From an uncultured Coriobacteriaceae bacterium (GTDB lineage: Bacteria > Actinomycetota > Coriobacteriia > Coriobacteriales > QAMH01), in NCBI GenBank assembly GCA_902783925.1, contig CACZSV010000023.1, positions 1 through 27,916 on the forward strand: 27,916 nt of DNA, read 5' to 3'. Within the stretch, counting starts at the first letter, position 1; each line of letters starts with the position of its first letter. Positions 16,026 to 24,900 of this stretch are shown one piece after another. The notes under the pieces are model-generated. The model saw nothing but the letters and a program-made list of their open reading frames with translations, did not search any database and was not told the origin of the DNA. The position numbers and the translations under genes were made by a program.

Positions 16026-17198
16026 CTATATTGCATCTGCAAGCTGCTTGAGAGCTTGTACAAGCGTTGCACGCGGACACGCGATGTTGAAGCGAATGAA
16101 CCCGCTTCCCTCCTCGCCGAACATCGTACCCATATCGAGCCATAGGCGAGCCTTGTCCTCCACGAGCTCTCGCAGCTGCTCGTCACTGAGCGCCAACGCC
16201 TTGCAGTCCACCCAAACAAGATAGGTGCTCTGCGGTTCGACAACCACGAGCTGCGATGCATGTTCGGCAAGGTACTCCTTCATAAACGCAAGGTTTCCCT
16301 CAAGGTACTCTTTGAGTTCTTCAAGCCACGGTCCGCCCTTGGAGTAGACCGAACGTGCCGCAACCATGCCCAGGCAACCTACTTCACCATATCCTGTCGC
16401 ATTGTGCTCCGCCTGATAAAGATTACGCAGGCCTTCGTTCGCGATAAAGACATTGGATATCTGGAGGCCTGCCATGTTGAAGCTCTTCGAAGGCGAGGTA
16501 CAGGTCACGGTGATAGCCTCAAAACGCGGGTCTAAATCTGCAAACACGACATGCTCGTATCCAGGACGCGCAAAGTCTTCGTGGATCTCATCACTCACGA
16601 CGATGCAATTATGCTCGAGGCATATCTCCCCCATCTTCTTCAGCTCGTCACGCGTCCAAACCAAACCGCCGGGGTTATGCGGATTGCATAGCACGAAAAC
16701 ACGGGGCTTTTCCTCACGTACCACACGTTCGAACTCATCGAAGTCTATAGAGTACGTGTAGGTTTCATCGTTATAACTCAGCGGCGCTTTGACAATGCGC
16801 CGACCGTTATACCGTGCCATCTGTGCAAATGGGTAGTAGACCGGAGGCTGTATGAGAACGGCTTCTCCCAGAGCGCTGAACGCGCGAATCGCCGTTGCAA
16901 TGGCAAACACGACACCGGGCGTTGTGATAATCCACTCGCGTTTGGTCTCCCAACCATAATGATTCGCAAACCAATCATGGACGGCACGGTGATACTCGTC
17001 ATCTGTGAAGGTGTAGCCAAACACGCCATGTTGCACGCGCGCTTTGATATCGTCGAGCACTTCCCGGGGAAGCGAGAAATCCATATCTGCTACCCAAAGC
17101 GGCAAGAGCTCTGGCGCCTTGCCGCGCTCCTCGTGGAAATCGAACTTGAGTGAAGCTGTGTTCCTGCGATCTATTACGGTGTCAAAGTCGTACGGCAT
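16026..17198 (-). CDS. MalY/PatB-family PLP-dependent cystathionine beta-lyase or aminotransferase
   Basis: A 390-residue fold-type I PLP enzyme of the MalY/PatB group. Known members cleave cystathionine or cysteine conjugates to give homocysteine, thiols or sulfide; E. coli MalY also modulates the maltose regulator. Seen: MPYDFDTVIDRRNTASLKFD at the start, PLWVADMDF (33-41), CNPHNPGG with Asn172, SDEIH with Asp203, SPSKSFN with the PLP lysine Lys238, and RFNIACPR with the carboxylate-binding Arg369. The frame extends to 17291, but AAGGAA upstream of the ATG at 17198 and the family start fix the shorter form. It is divergent from a second transsulfuration-type lyase, 318 bp away, suggesting a shared sulfur amino acid role. 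Confidence 0.9.
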   Translation of the reverse strand: MPYDFDTVIDRRNTASLKFDFHEERGKAPELLPLWVADMDFSLPREVLDDIKARVQHGVFGYTFTDDEYHRAVHDWFANHYGWETKREWIITTPGVVFAIATAIRAFSALGEAVLIQPPVYYPFAQMARYNGRRIVKAPLSYNDETYTYSIDFDEFERVVREEKPRVFVLCNPHNPGGLVWTRDELKKMGEICLEHNCIVVSDEIHEDFARPGYEHVVFADLDPRFEAITVTCTSPSKSFNMAGLQISNVFIANEGLRNLYQAEHNATGYGEVGCLGMVAARSVYSKGGPWLEELKEYLEGNLAFMKEYLAEHASQLVVVEPQSTYLVWVDCKALALSDEQLRELVEDKARLWLDMGTMFGEEGSGFIRFNIACPRATLVQALKQLADAI

Positions 17199-17516
17199 GA
17201 CGCGTTCCTTACTCCCTGTTAAACCATCTTGGGCATGTGACCAATGCGCGCATCTATGCAATCTGAAAGCAAGCAGGCCCCGTGGGGCCATTCGTTTTCA
17301 CTCGCTCTTCGTGAACGCATCGCTAAGCATGAAATCCAGGCAGCCCTTTTCGAAGATGCACAATCATTTCGATGTAATCATATCCTTCAAACAGAACGCC
17401 TAGCCATCGCTTATTACGATAGCTAGACCACGTTTATTCGGATAATTCGTCTGCGCGCATGAACTGTAGTATATGACACGTCCGCAGCAGGCATCGACAT
17501 CCATGGGAGGTGCAGC
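17199..17516. other. 318-bp divergent gap between two PLP sulfur-enzyme genes
   Basis: No gene is supported here. I looked for an S-box or other SAM riboswitch and saw none. A GGCCCC/GGGGCC palindrome lies near 17276-17289, and a longer dyad (listed separately) lies nearer the plus-strand gene. Promoters could not be placed with confidence. Confidence 0.45.
17401..17425. promoter_or_regulatory. 25-bp dyad, candidate operator
   Basis: TAGCCATCG and CGATAGCTA form 9-bp arms with one mismatch around a 7-base AT-rich spacer. It lies about 90 bp before the cystathionine lyase/synthase start, in an AT-rich zone containing GATAAT. A repressor or activator site is plausible; the binding protein is unknown. 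Confidence 0.45.
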
Positions 17517-18728
17517 ATGATCGAAGGATCGCTTGAAGAACAGGCGCAATTTATCGAAGGGCTCGAGGGCATCGATGTCATGCAGCACAGCAAGTGGGAT
17601 ATTACCACCAAGCTCGTGCATGGATACGATGAACATGACAGCGTAACCGGCGGCATCAGCACCCCCATACATATGAGCTCGACCTTTGCCCACCCGAGCT
17701 TCGACGGCTCAACTGGCTTTATGTACAGCCGTTGCGGAAACCCCACGCGGCTTGAATTGGAAAACACCGTCGCCTTGCTCGAAGGAGGAAAGAAGGCCTG
17801 GGCTTTCTCGAGCGGAATGTCCGCAATCGCGTGCCTGCTCAAGTTGTTTTCTGCAGGCGACCACCTGCTTGTAAGCGACGATCTGTACGGCGGGACATAC
17901 AGGCTATTCACCGATGTCTATGCGCGCTACGGCCTCGAATTCGACTATGTCGATTTCACCGATCCCGCAGAAGTCGAGCGATGTTGTAGGCAGAGCACAA
18001 AAGCCCTCTTCATCGAGACACCCACCAACCCGACTATGAAAGTAGTCGATATCGCTCAAATTGCAGCAATCGCACACGCGCATGACGCGCTCTTCATCGT
18101 TGACAATACCCTCATGACTCCGTATCTCCAGCGTCCCATCAGCCTCGGGGCGGACATCGTCGTGCACAGCGGGACTAAGTTCCTGTGCGGGCATAATGAC
18201 GTAACCGCTGGATTCCTTGTCGTTGCAGATTCAAACCGTATTTTCGACATCTTCAATATGGCGATGTCGGAAGGGTCGCTTTTATCGCCTATAGATAGTT
18301 GGCTGATGCTCAGGTCGATCAAGACGCTCTCGCTTCGCATGGAGCGGCATCAGCAAAACGCTATCGAGATTGCGCGTTTTCTCAAGACAAACGAGCATGT
18401 GCGCGAGGTGTACTACATTGGCTGCGAAGAACACCCGGGCCATCGGGTTCATGTAAAGCAAGCGAGCGGATTCGGGGCCATCGTGTCTTTTCGCGTCGAT
18501 GTTCCGGAGCGCGTGCTCAGCACGCTCGAACGCATCAAACTCATATCGTATGCAGAAAGCCTGGGCGGCGTGGAAAGCCTCATGACGTTTCCGCTCATGC
18601 AAACGCATGGCGCCATGCCACAAGAGCTGCGAGAGAAACTCGGCATCGATGACAGGCTGCTTCGCATCTCCGTTGGCGTGGAGGACGCGCGCGATCTTAT
18701 CGCCGACCTCGAGCAAGCGCTTGCATAA
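17517..18728 (+). CDS. cystathionine gamma-synthase / beta-lyase family PLP enzyme
   Basis: A 403-residue transsulfuration enzyme (MetB/MetC/MccB family, Cys/Met metabolism PLP enzymes). Seen: YSRCGNPT with the neighbour-subunit phosphate ligands Tyr70 and Arg72, SSGMSAI (98-104), ETPTNPT (167-173), DNT with Asp196, and SGTKFLCGHNDV with the PLP lysine Lys221. The C-terminal SLGGVESLMTFP is typical. The sequence does not securely separate synthase, beta-lyase and gamma-lyase. The ATG at 17517 has GGGAGGTG upstream; it gives about 20 more N-terminal residues than usual, and Met22 is an alternative. With the divergent MalY-like enzyme it suggests local handling of cystathionine, homocysteine or cysteine. 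Confidence 0.92.
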   Translation: MIEGSLEEQAQFIEGLEGIDVMQHSKWDITTKLVHGYDEHDSVTGGISTPIHMSSTFAHPSFDGSTGFMYSRCGNPTRLELENTVALLEGGKKAWAFSSGMSAIACLLKLFSAGDHLLVSDDLYGGTYRLFTDVYARYGLEFDYVDFTDPAEVERCCRQSTKALFIETPTNPTMKVVDIAQIAAIAHAHDALFIVDNTLMTPYLQRPISLGADIVVHSGTKFLCGHNDVTAGFLVVADSNRIFDIFNMAMSEGSLLSPIDSWLMLRSIKTLSLRMERHQQNAIEIARFLKTNEHVREVYYIGCEEHPGHRVHVKQASGFGAIVSFRVDVPERVLSTLERIKLISYAESLGGVESLMTFPLMQTHGAMPQELREKLGIDDRLLRISVGVEDARDLIADLEQALA

Positions 18729-18780
18729 AGCCCCAAAGGAGCATCGGATTTCAGGCTTTCGCTGGTGCACCTTTTTGGGA

Positions 18781-18884
18781 GCGCGGTGGGACGCGCATGC
18801 CGTTCACACGAAATTCGAGCCAAAAGACAGCGGCTTTTCGCGACGACGCGCTGAGCTCCGGGCGGCATGCGCGTCCCACCGCGC
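18781..18884 (+). repeat. folded intergenic repeat, copy 1
   Basis: A perfect 22-bp inverted repeat (18781-18802 with 18863-18884) encloses two further stems. The first is CGAAA..AGCC pairing with GGCT..TTTCG; the second is CGCG-ACGA-CGCG (18839-18850), followed by CTGAGC. The interior is shared with copy 2 near 21756-21827, in the same orientation. It lies just downstream of the cystathionine enzyme gene. The T-stretch CTTTTT lies before the element, so this is not a simple terminator. Confidence 0.8.
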
Positions 18885-19084
18885 CACGTCGTAGACCATT
18901 CGCGACTGCCTGAGCAGATTATTATTCCCACCACGTTTCAACGCAGTCGCCTGCGAATGATCCGAAATCTACGGCCAGTCAGCATGCCCCCGGCGCGCCT
19001 CGAAAAAAGCCTGAAACATCAGCTTGCTATGATGCAATCCAGCGCGCTTCAACAGATTCGACTCGTCGGGTTCCGGAGGGTACC
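18885..19084. other. leader region of the 873-residue gene, with an imperfect hairpin
   Basis: With copy 1 of the repeat this makes a 356-bp gap. ATTCGCGACTG (18898-18908) can pair with CAGTC...GCGAAT (18944-18958) with a small bulge. A TATGAT at about 19029 could be a -10 box, but no good -35 is seen. No gene is supported. Confidence 0.4.
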
Positions 19085-21706
19085 ATGGCTGCATTCGACA
19101 AGGTAAACAGCGGCATTGCTGGCATCGACCAAGCGCTCGACAATATTCGCATGGGCGATAATGTGGTCTGGCAGCTCACGCATCTTGAAGATTTCCGCTG
19201 CATCGTTGAACCATTTGTTCGTCAAGCTCTGAGAGACGGCCGAGACCTCGTATACATTCGTTTTGCTGAGCATATCGAGCTCGTCAAACCTCACCCGCAC
19301 ATCACGAGATACGAACTCAACCCCCATGAAGGCTTCGAGCCGTTTTCGGTCAAGGTGCGCAGCATCATCACCGAACATGGCAGGGACGCCTTCTACGTGT
19401 TTGATTGCCTGAGCGAATTACAGGTCGCTTGGTCTGCGGATCTCATGATGGGAAACTTCTTTCGCGTCACCTGCCCGTATCTGTTCATTTTGGACACCGT
19501 TGCATATTTCCCCATTATCCGTGGTTCGCACTCGCAATCTGCAGTGAATAAGATTCGCGATACGACCCAACTGTTCATCGATGTCTTCAGCGACGATTCC
19601 AAGCTATTCGTTCATCCGCTCAAGGTATGGAATCGGCAAAGCCCAACCATGTTCGCGCCCCATGCCGTCGACCTTGAGACGCAAGCCGCGCACCCTCTGA
19701 CCGACAGCGTGGAGATGAGCAGGTTTTTCACCTGTGCAGATGCCGCAAATGCAGGAGCACCTGATGAAAACACAGATAGCTGGGATCGCTTTTTCAGCAT
19801 GGTTCAGGCACGACAATCAGCTGCCGATTTAGACGAAGAGAGCAGATTGCGCCTCTCGAGAATGATGTGCAACATGATGATGACCAGAGACGAGCATATG
19901 CGCTCGATGGTCAAAGAGGTATTCGATATCAGTGACTACCTAATCGTGCGCCGGCGCATGGTTGGCACGGGCCTTATTGGCGGCAAGGCCTGCGGCATGC
20001 TTCTCGCGCGCAAAATTGTCGAGGCGAGGCTCCCCCAGTATCGGGCACGGCTCGAGCCGCACGACTCGTTCTACATTGGAACCGACGTGTTCTATACCTA
20101 CATCGTCTACAACGATGCATGGGCAACGCGCATCGAGCAGGTGAACGAACGGGGCTACGGCAAAGCCGCCGCGGCACTTCGAAACAGCTTGCTCGAAGGC
20201 TCCTTTCCAGAAGATGTTCGCAATGGATTCGTAAGAATCCTCGATTACTTTGGGCAAACTCCAATCATCGTTCGTTCGTCGAGCTTTCTCGAAGACGGCT
20301 TTGGTAACGCCTTTGCAGGCAAATACGAATCCGTTTTCTGCCCTAATACGGGAAGTCCCGAAGAGCGCCTTAGCGATTTCGAAGCCGCCGTCCGCCATGT
20401 ATACGCGTCGACGATGGATCGTTCTGCCCTTGAGTATCGTGCGAGAAACGGCCTTGACCAAAGAGAGGAGCAGATGGCGCTCCTCGTACAGCGCGTGAGC
20501 GGCTCGCGTGTCGCCGAGCACCTATTCATGCCCACTGCAGCTGGTGTTGGCTATTCTCATTCCGCGTGGCATTGGATGAAAGACATGGACCCCGAGGCGG
20601 GCATGCTGCGTCTGGTAATGGGCCTGGGCACAAAGGCGGTCGATAGGACGGGGCATGATTTTCCGCGTCTTGCCAGTCTTGACAGACCGCTTGCGACGAC
20701 CGCGCGCGACACCGCAGAGAAGCATCGGTTTTCGCAAAAGTATCTTGAAGCTATAGACCTGCAGGACTGCAAGCTCCGCGAGATGCCGGTTTTGGATGTG
20801 CAAAACGAATTATCCGCTGCTGCTCGCAAGGCCTTGTTCGAGCATGACCGTGAAGCGGAAAGCCGCCTGCGCGAAAGGGGGCACCGCCAAAACGTTTTGT
20901 TTGCCTCGTGCGAGGGGCTCGTGGCAAACCGGGAGTTCACGGGCATGATGGCATCTATACTCCACACGCTGCAAGATGAATACGACACCCCCGTAGACAT
21001 CGAATACACCATCAACGTGGGTGAAAACGGAGATTTCGTCGTGAACCTCCTCCAATGCCGCCCGCTCAAGGCGCTCAATAACGTCAGCGGAATCGAGGTT
21101 CCCCAGCTCGAGGAGCAAGATGTTTTGTTCGAGATACACGACGGTTCGATGGGCTCTTCTCGATCGGTCGCAATTGACCTGGTGATCCTTGTCGATCCTC
21201 GTAGCTATTACGAATGCCCGCACATAAAGAAATCCCGTGTGGCGCCGCTCATCAGCACGGTGAACGAAAGGATAAAGAAGACGGGCGAAACCTGCCTGCT
21301 GCTTTCGCCTGGACGGATTGGGACCTCATCTCCTGAGCTCGGCGTCCCCATTGCCTTTGCCGATATGAGCGAGATGAGCGGCATCTGCGAAATCGCATTT
21401 TCCGATGCGGGTTATTCACCGGAGCTTTCCTATGGCAGCCATATGTTTCAGGACCTAGTTGAAGCAGAGATGTTTTACGGCGCCTTGCTTGAAGAAGCAA
21501 CCAAGACACCCATTTATCGCCCAGGAGCGCTTACCAATGGCGTGATGCGGGATACATCTGACATCACTGCAGATGTTTTGGGCGAGCTCGAAGACAAAGA
21601 TCTCGAGGGAATCGTCGCCGTATTTGACACGCACGCGACAGGTCTCACGCTGTGGCATGACGCCGTCGCTAACAGATCGGTGTGCGGAATAGCACGCGAG
21701 GATTAG
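19085..21706 (+). CDS. KaiC-like domain fused to PEP-synthase/PPDK-like ATP-binding domain
   Basis: An 873-residue soluble protein. Residues 1-200 resemble a RecA/KaiC-type domain (GIAGIDQALDNIRMGDNVVWQL; YVFDCLSEL; LFILDTV), but the Walker A glycine-lysine loop is absent. Residues 290-660 resemble the ATP-grasp domain of PEP synthase and pyruvate phosphate dikinase: GLIGGKACGMLLARKI (296-311), IIVRSSSFLEDGFGNAFAGKYES (394-416), and then EEQMALLVQRV and LLQCRPL. The mobile phosphohistidine motif and a PEP-binding barrel were not found, so it cannot be a normal PEP synthase. The C-terminal 200 residues contain GRIGTSSPELGVPI. Similar 'PEP/pyruvate-binding domain' proteins of unknown role exist in other anaerobes. 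GGAGG precedes the ATG. It is flanked by two copies of a folded repeat. Confidence 0.85.
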   Translation: MAAFDKVNSGIAGIDQALDNIRMGDNVVWQLTHLEDFRCIVEPFVRQALRDGRDLVYIRFAEHIELVKPHPHITRYELNPHEGFEPFSVKVRSIITEHGRDAFYVFDCLSELQVAWSADLMMGNFFRVTCPYLFILDTVAYFPIIRGSHSQSAVNKIRDTTQLFIDVFSDDSKLFVHPLKVWNRQSPTMFAPHAVDLETQAAHPLTDSVEMSRFFTCADAANAGAPDENTDSWDRFFSMVQARQSAADLDEESRLRLSRMMCNMMMTRDEHMRSMVKEVFDISDYLIVRRRMVGTGLIGGKACGMLLARKIVEARLPQYRARLEPHDSFYIGTDVFYTYIVYNDAWATRIEQVNERGYGKAAAALRNSLLEGSFPEDVRNGFVRILDYFGQTPIIVRSSSFLEDGFGNAFAGKYESVFCPNTGSPEERLSDFEAAVRHVYASTMDRSALEYRARNGLDQREEQMALLVQRVSGSRVAEHLFMPTAAGVGYSHSAWHWMKDMDPEAGMLRLVMGLGTKAVDRTGHDFPRLASLDRPLATTARDTAEKHRFSQKYLEAIDLQDCKLREMPVLDVQNELSAAARKALFEHDREAESRLRERGHRQNVLFASCEGLVANREFTGMMASILHTLQDEYDTPVDIEYTINVGENGDFVVNLLQCRPLKALNNVSGIEVPQLEEQDVLFEIHDGSMGSSRSVAIDLVILVDPRSYYECPHIKKSRVAPLISTVNERIKKTGETCLLLSPGRIGTSSPELGVPIAFADMSEMSGICEIAFSDAGYSPELSYGSHMFQDLVEAEMFYGALLEEATKTPIYRPGALTNGVMRDTSDITADVLGELEDKDLEGIVAVFDTHATGLTLWHDAVANRSVCGIARED

Positions 21707-21732
21707 AGTCGCGAATGCTGAAGCGGCATGCG

Positions 21733-21834
21733 GCCCATGCGCCATGCGCGACTCGTCCACGCGAATGTAAAGCCAAAGGGGCGATCGTGCCAGTGGCTTT
21801 TCGCGACAACGCGCTGAGCGGCGGGCGTATGGGC
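21733..21834 (+). repeat. folded intergenic repeat, copy 2
   Basis: It shares with copy 1 the interior from TCCACGCGAA (21756) through AGCCAAA, GGCTTTTCGCGAC, ACGCGCTGAGC and GGGCG (to 21827). The outer arms differ from copy 1 but can still pair: GCCCATGCGCC (21733-21743) with GGCGTATGGGC (21824-21834), one G-T pair. The CGCG-ACAA-CGCG stem (21802-21813) is kept. The rest of the 259-bp gap (21707-21965) between the convergent 873-residue gene and purL has no gene. Confidence 0.75.
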
Positions 21835-21965
21835 GCCACGCATCGCCTCAGATAAGAACTGAACGGAAAACGAAGCGGCGGAAGCGGACAATTCGCAACT
21901 GTTAGAGTGAATCTTTATGACTCCCGCCGCATAAAGTAGCAGGCTATGCGCTGGCAGCAAGTTGC

Positions 21966-24900
21966 CTAGTCGGTAAAATACCCAACACCACCTTCGATAA
22001 TCGGCTCGAAGCGCGCATCTGGGATATTGCGATACACGCCGTCACTCCAGCGCTCGGTGTGCCCCATCTTGCCGAGTACGCGCCCATCGGGGCTGGTGAT
22101 GCCCTCGATTGCGAGCAGCGATCCGTTGGGGTTCACATCCAGATCCATGCTCGGCTTGCCGTCGAGGCCCACATACTGCGTGGCAATCTGTCCCGCCGCT
22201 TTGAGATGGGCGAGCATATCATCACTCGCAACAAAGCGTCCCTCGCCATGGCTGATGGCGACGGTGTGCACGTCCCCAACCTCGCAACGAGCAAACCAGG
22301 GCGAGAGACTCGAGGCGACCCGTGTTCGCACGATACGGCTCTGATGCCTGCCGATGGTGTTGAACGTGAGCGTCGGGCAGTTCTCGTCCATGGGGACGAT
22401 ATCGCCATAGGGAACAAGGCCGAGCTTGACAAGCGCTTGGAAGCCATTGCAAATGCCCAGCATGAGACCGTCGCGATCGTTAAGCAGCCTGCGCACGGCC
22501 TCGGTCACATTGGGATTGCGGAAAAACGCCGTGATGAATTTCGCGGAGCCATCGGGTTCGTCGCCACCGGAAAAGCCTCCCGGAATCATGATGATCTGGC
22601 TGTTGTCGATCTTCTCGACAAAGCGCTCGGTACTCTCTGCGACGGCGGCAGGTGATAGGTTGTTGATGATGAATGTCTCGGGAATTGCGCCAGCGCGCTC
22701 GAACGCGAGCGCCGTATCGTATTCGCAGTTGTTGCCGGGGAATACCGGAATGATGACACGTGGCTTTGCAATCGCACCGTTGTAGGTCAGCGGAATCTTG
22801 TCGTCGCAGCTTACCGTCTCGACCTCTTCGCCTTCCCCGCGATACGGGAACACATCTTCTATCGCATGCTCCCACGCCTCCTGCAGTTCGTCTAGGTCAA
22901 GCGTCTCTTCGGCGGTTGCGAACTCGTACGCTTCCGTTGTCTCGCCGAGCTCGACCACATGCACGTTCTCGGTCGATTGCGGCGCCTGCGCACCATCCGC
23001 AAGCTCAATGGCAAACGAGCCATACGCGCTGATGAAGAACGTATCGATGTTGAGATCGTCTCTAGCCTTCAAGCCAATACGGTTGCCAAGGCACATCTTG
23101 AAGAGCATTTCGGCATCTCCGCCAAAGCCCGGCGTCGCAGCGCTGAGCACATCGCCGCTTGCAATGAGCTGCTCCACGTAATCGAGGCACTCGACCATTC
23201 CCCGCGTCTCTGGCATAAGACCATCGCGCTCGTAGTACGGGTGGATGCAGAACACGCGATGCCCCGCTCCCTTGAATTCGGGGGAAATGGCCTGGCTCAC
23301 GTTTCCGCAGGCAACAGCGAAGCTCACGAGCGTCGGGGGCACATCGAGATCTTCAAAACTGCCCGACATGGAATCTTTGCCGCCGATAGAGCCAACTTCG
23401 AGGTCAACCTGCGCCATGAGCGAACCCAGCAGCGAGCCTGCGGGCTTACCCCAACGTTCGGGCTCACTGCGAAGCGAGCCAAAGTACTCCTGGAAGGTCA
23501 GATACGCGTTTTTACGTGAGAACCCAGCCGCGACGAGCTTCGATATGCTCTCGAGTACGGCGAGGTACGCACCTTTATATTGATGCGCTGCAGAAAGGAA
23601 CGGGTTAAAGCCCCACGCCATACCGCTTGTCGTCGTTGTCTCGCCGAGTACGGGAAATTTGGCGATCATCGCCATGGGCGCCGTGAGCTGGCGCCTGCCA
23701 CCAAAGGGCATGAGCACTGTATTTGCGCCGATGGTCGAGTCGAACATCTCGGAAAGCCCCTTGTTGGAAGCAACGTTCAGATCGGTCACCACACTCTTCA
23801 TGCGCTCGCCAAATGTCGCGCCTTCCCAGTTCGGAGCATAATCATCACCCGCAACGATATGCGCTGTCATCTGCTTTGACGCGCCGTTCGAGTTGAGAAA
23901 CGCGCGGCTCACATCGACAATCTTTTTGCCACGCCAGGTCATAGTCACGCGGGGCTCCTCGGTCACCGTTGCGATGACTACTGCCTCGAGGTTCTCTTCG
24001 CGCGCATATCCCAAAAACTCGTCGACATCCTCGGCAGCAACCGCGCACGCCATGCGCTCTTGGCTCTCCGAAATCGCGAGTTCCGTGCCGTCGAGCCCAT
24101 CGTATTTCTTGGGCACGAGGTCGAGATCAATGGCAAGCCCGTCTGCGATCTCGCCCGTGGCCACACTCACACCGCCAGCACCAAAGTCGTTGCAACGCTT
24201 GATGAGCCGGCATGCCTCACCACGCCTGAACAACCTCTGCAGTTTGCGCTCGACAGGCGCATTGCCTTTCTGAACCTCGGCGCCGCAGGTCTCGATGCTC
24301 GACACGCTGTGCGCCTTGGAAGACCCCGTCGCACCCCCGATACCATCACGGCCGGTCCTGCCGCCGAGCAGAATAATCTTGTCTCCGGCGATAGGCGTCT
24401 CTCGGCGCACATGATTTGCAGGCGTAGCACCCACAACCGCGCCAATCTCCATGCGCTTGGCCGCATATCCTGGATGGTAGAGCTCACTGACCTGCCCCGT
24501 TGCAAGGCCAATCTGATTACCGTAGCTCGAATAGCCATGCGCTGCCGTCGTCACGATCTTGCGCTGCGGAAGTTTGCCCGCGAGCGTTTTATCAAGCGGA
24601 GTATGCGGATCGGCCGCGCCGGTGACGCGCATCGCCTGATACACGTACGAACGGCCCGAAAGCGGGTCGCGAATGCATCCGCCAATGCAGGTCGCCGCGC
24701 CGCCGAACGGTTCGACTTCCGTGGGATGGTTATGGGTCTCGTTCTTGAAGAGGAACAGCCAGTCTTCGTCCGTCCCATTGACGTCGACTTTCACCTTGAC
24801 GGTGCAAGCATTGATCTCTTCGCTTTCGTCAAGGCCGGTCAAAACGCCTTTGGCCTTGAGATACTTTGCGCCAATCGTTCCCATATCCATCAAGCATACG

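Noticed and set aside
17199..17516. SAM riboswitch in front of the sulfur amino acid genes
   Set aside because: No S-box-like conserved blocks or terminator/antiterminator pair could be recognised on either strand.
18729..18900. Short coding frames in the repeat element sharing the peptide AQRVVAKS with copy 2
   Set aside because: The shared peptide is the translation of the conserved DNA repeat; the frames lack start signals and diverge outside the repeat.
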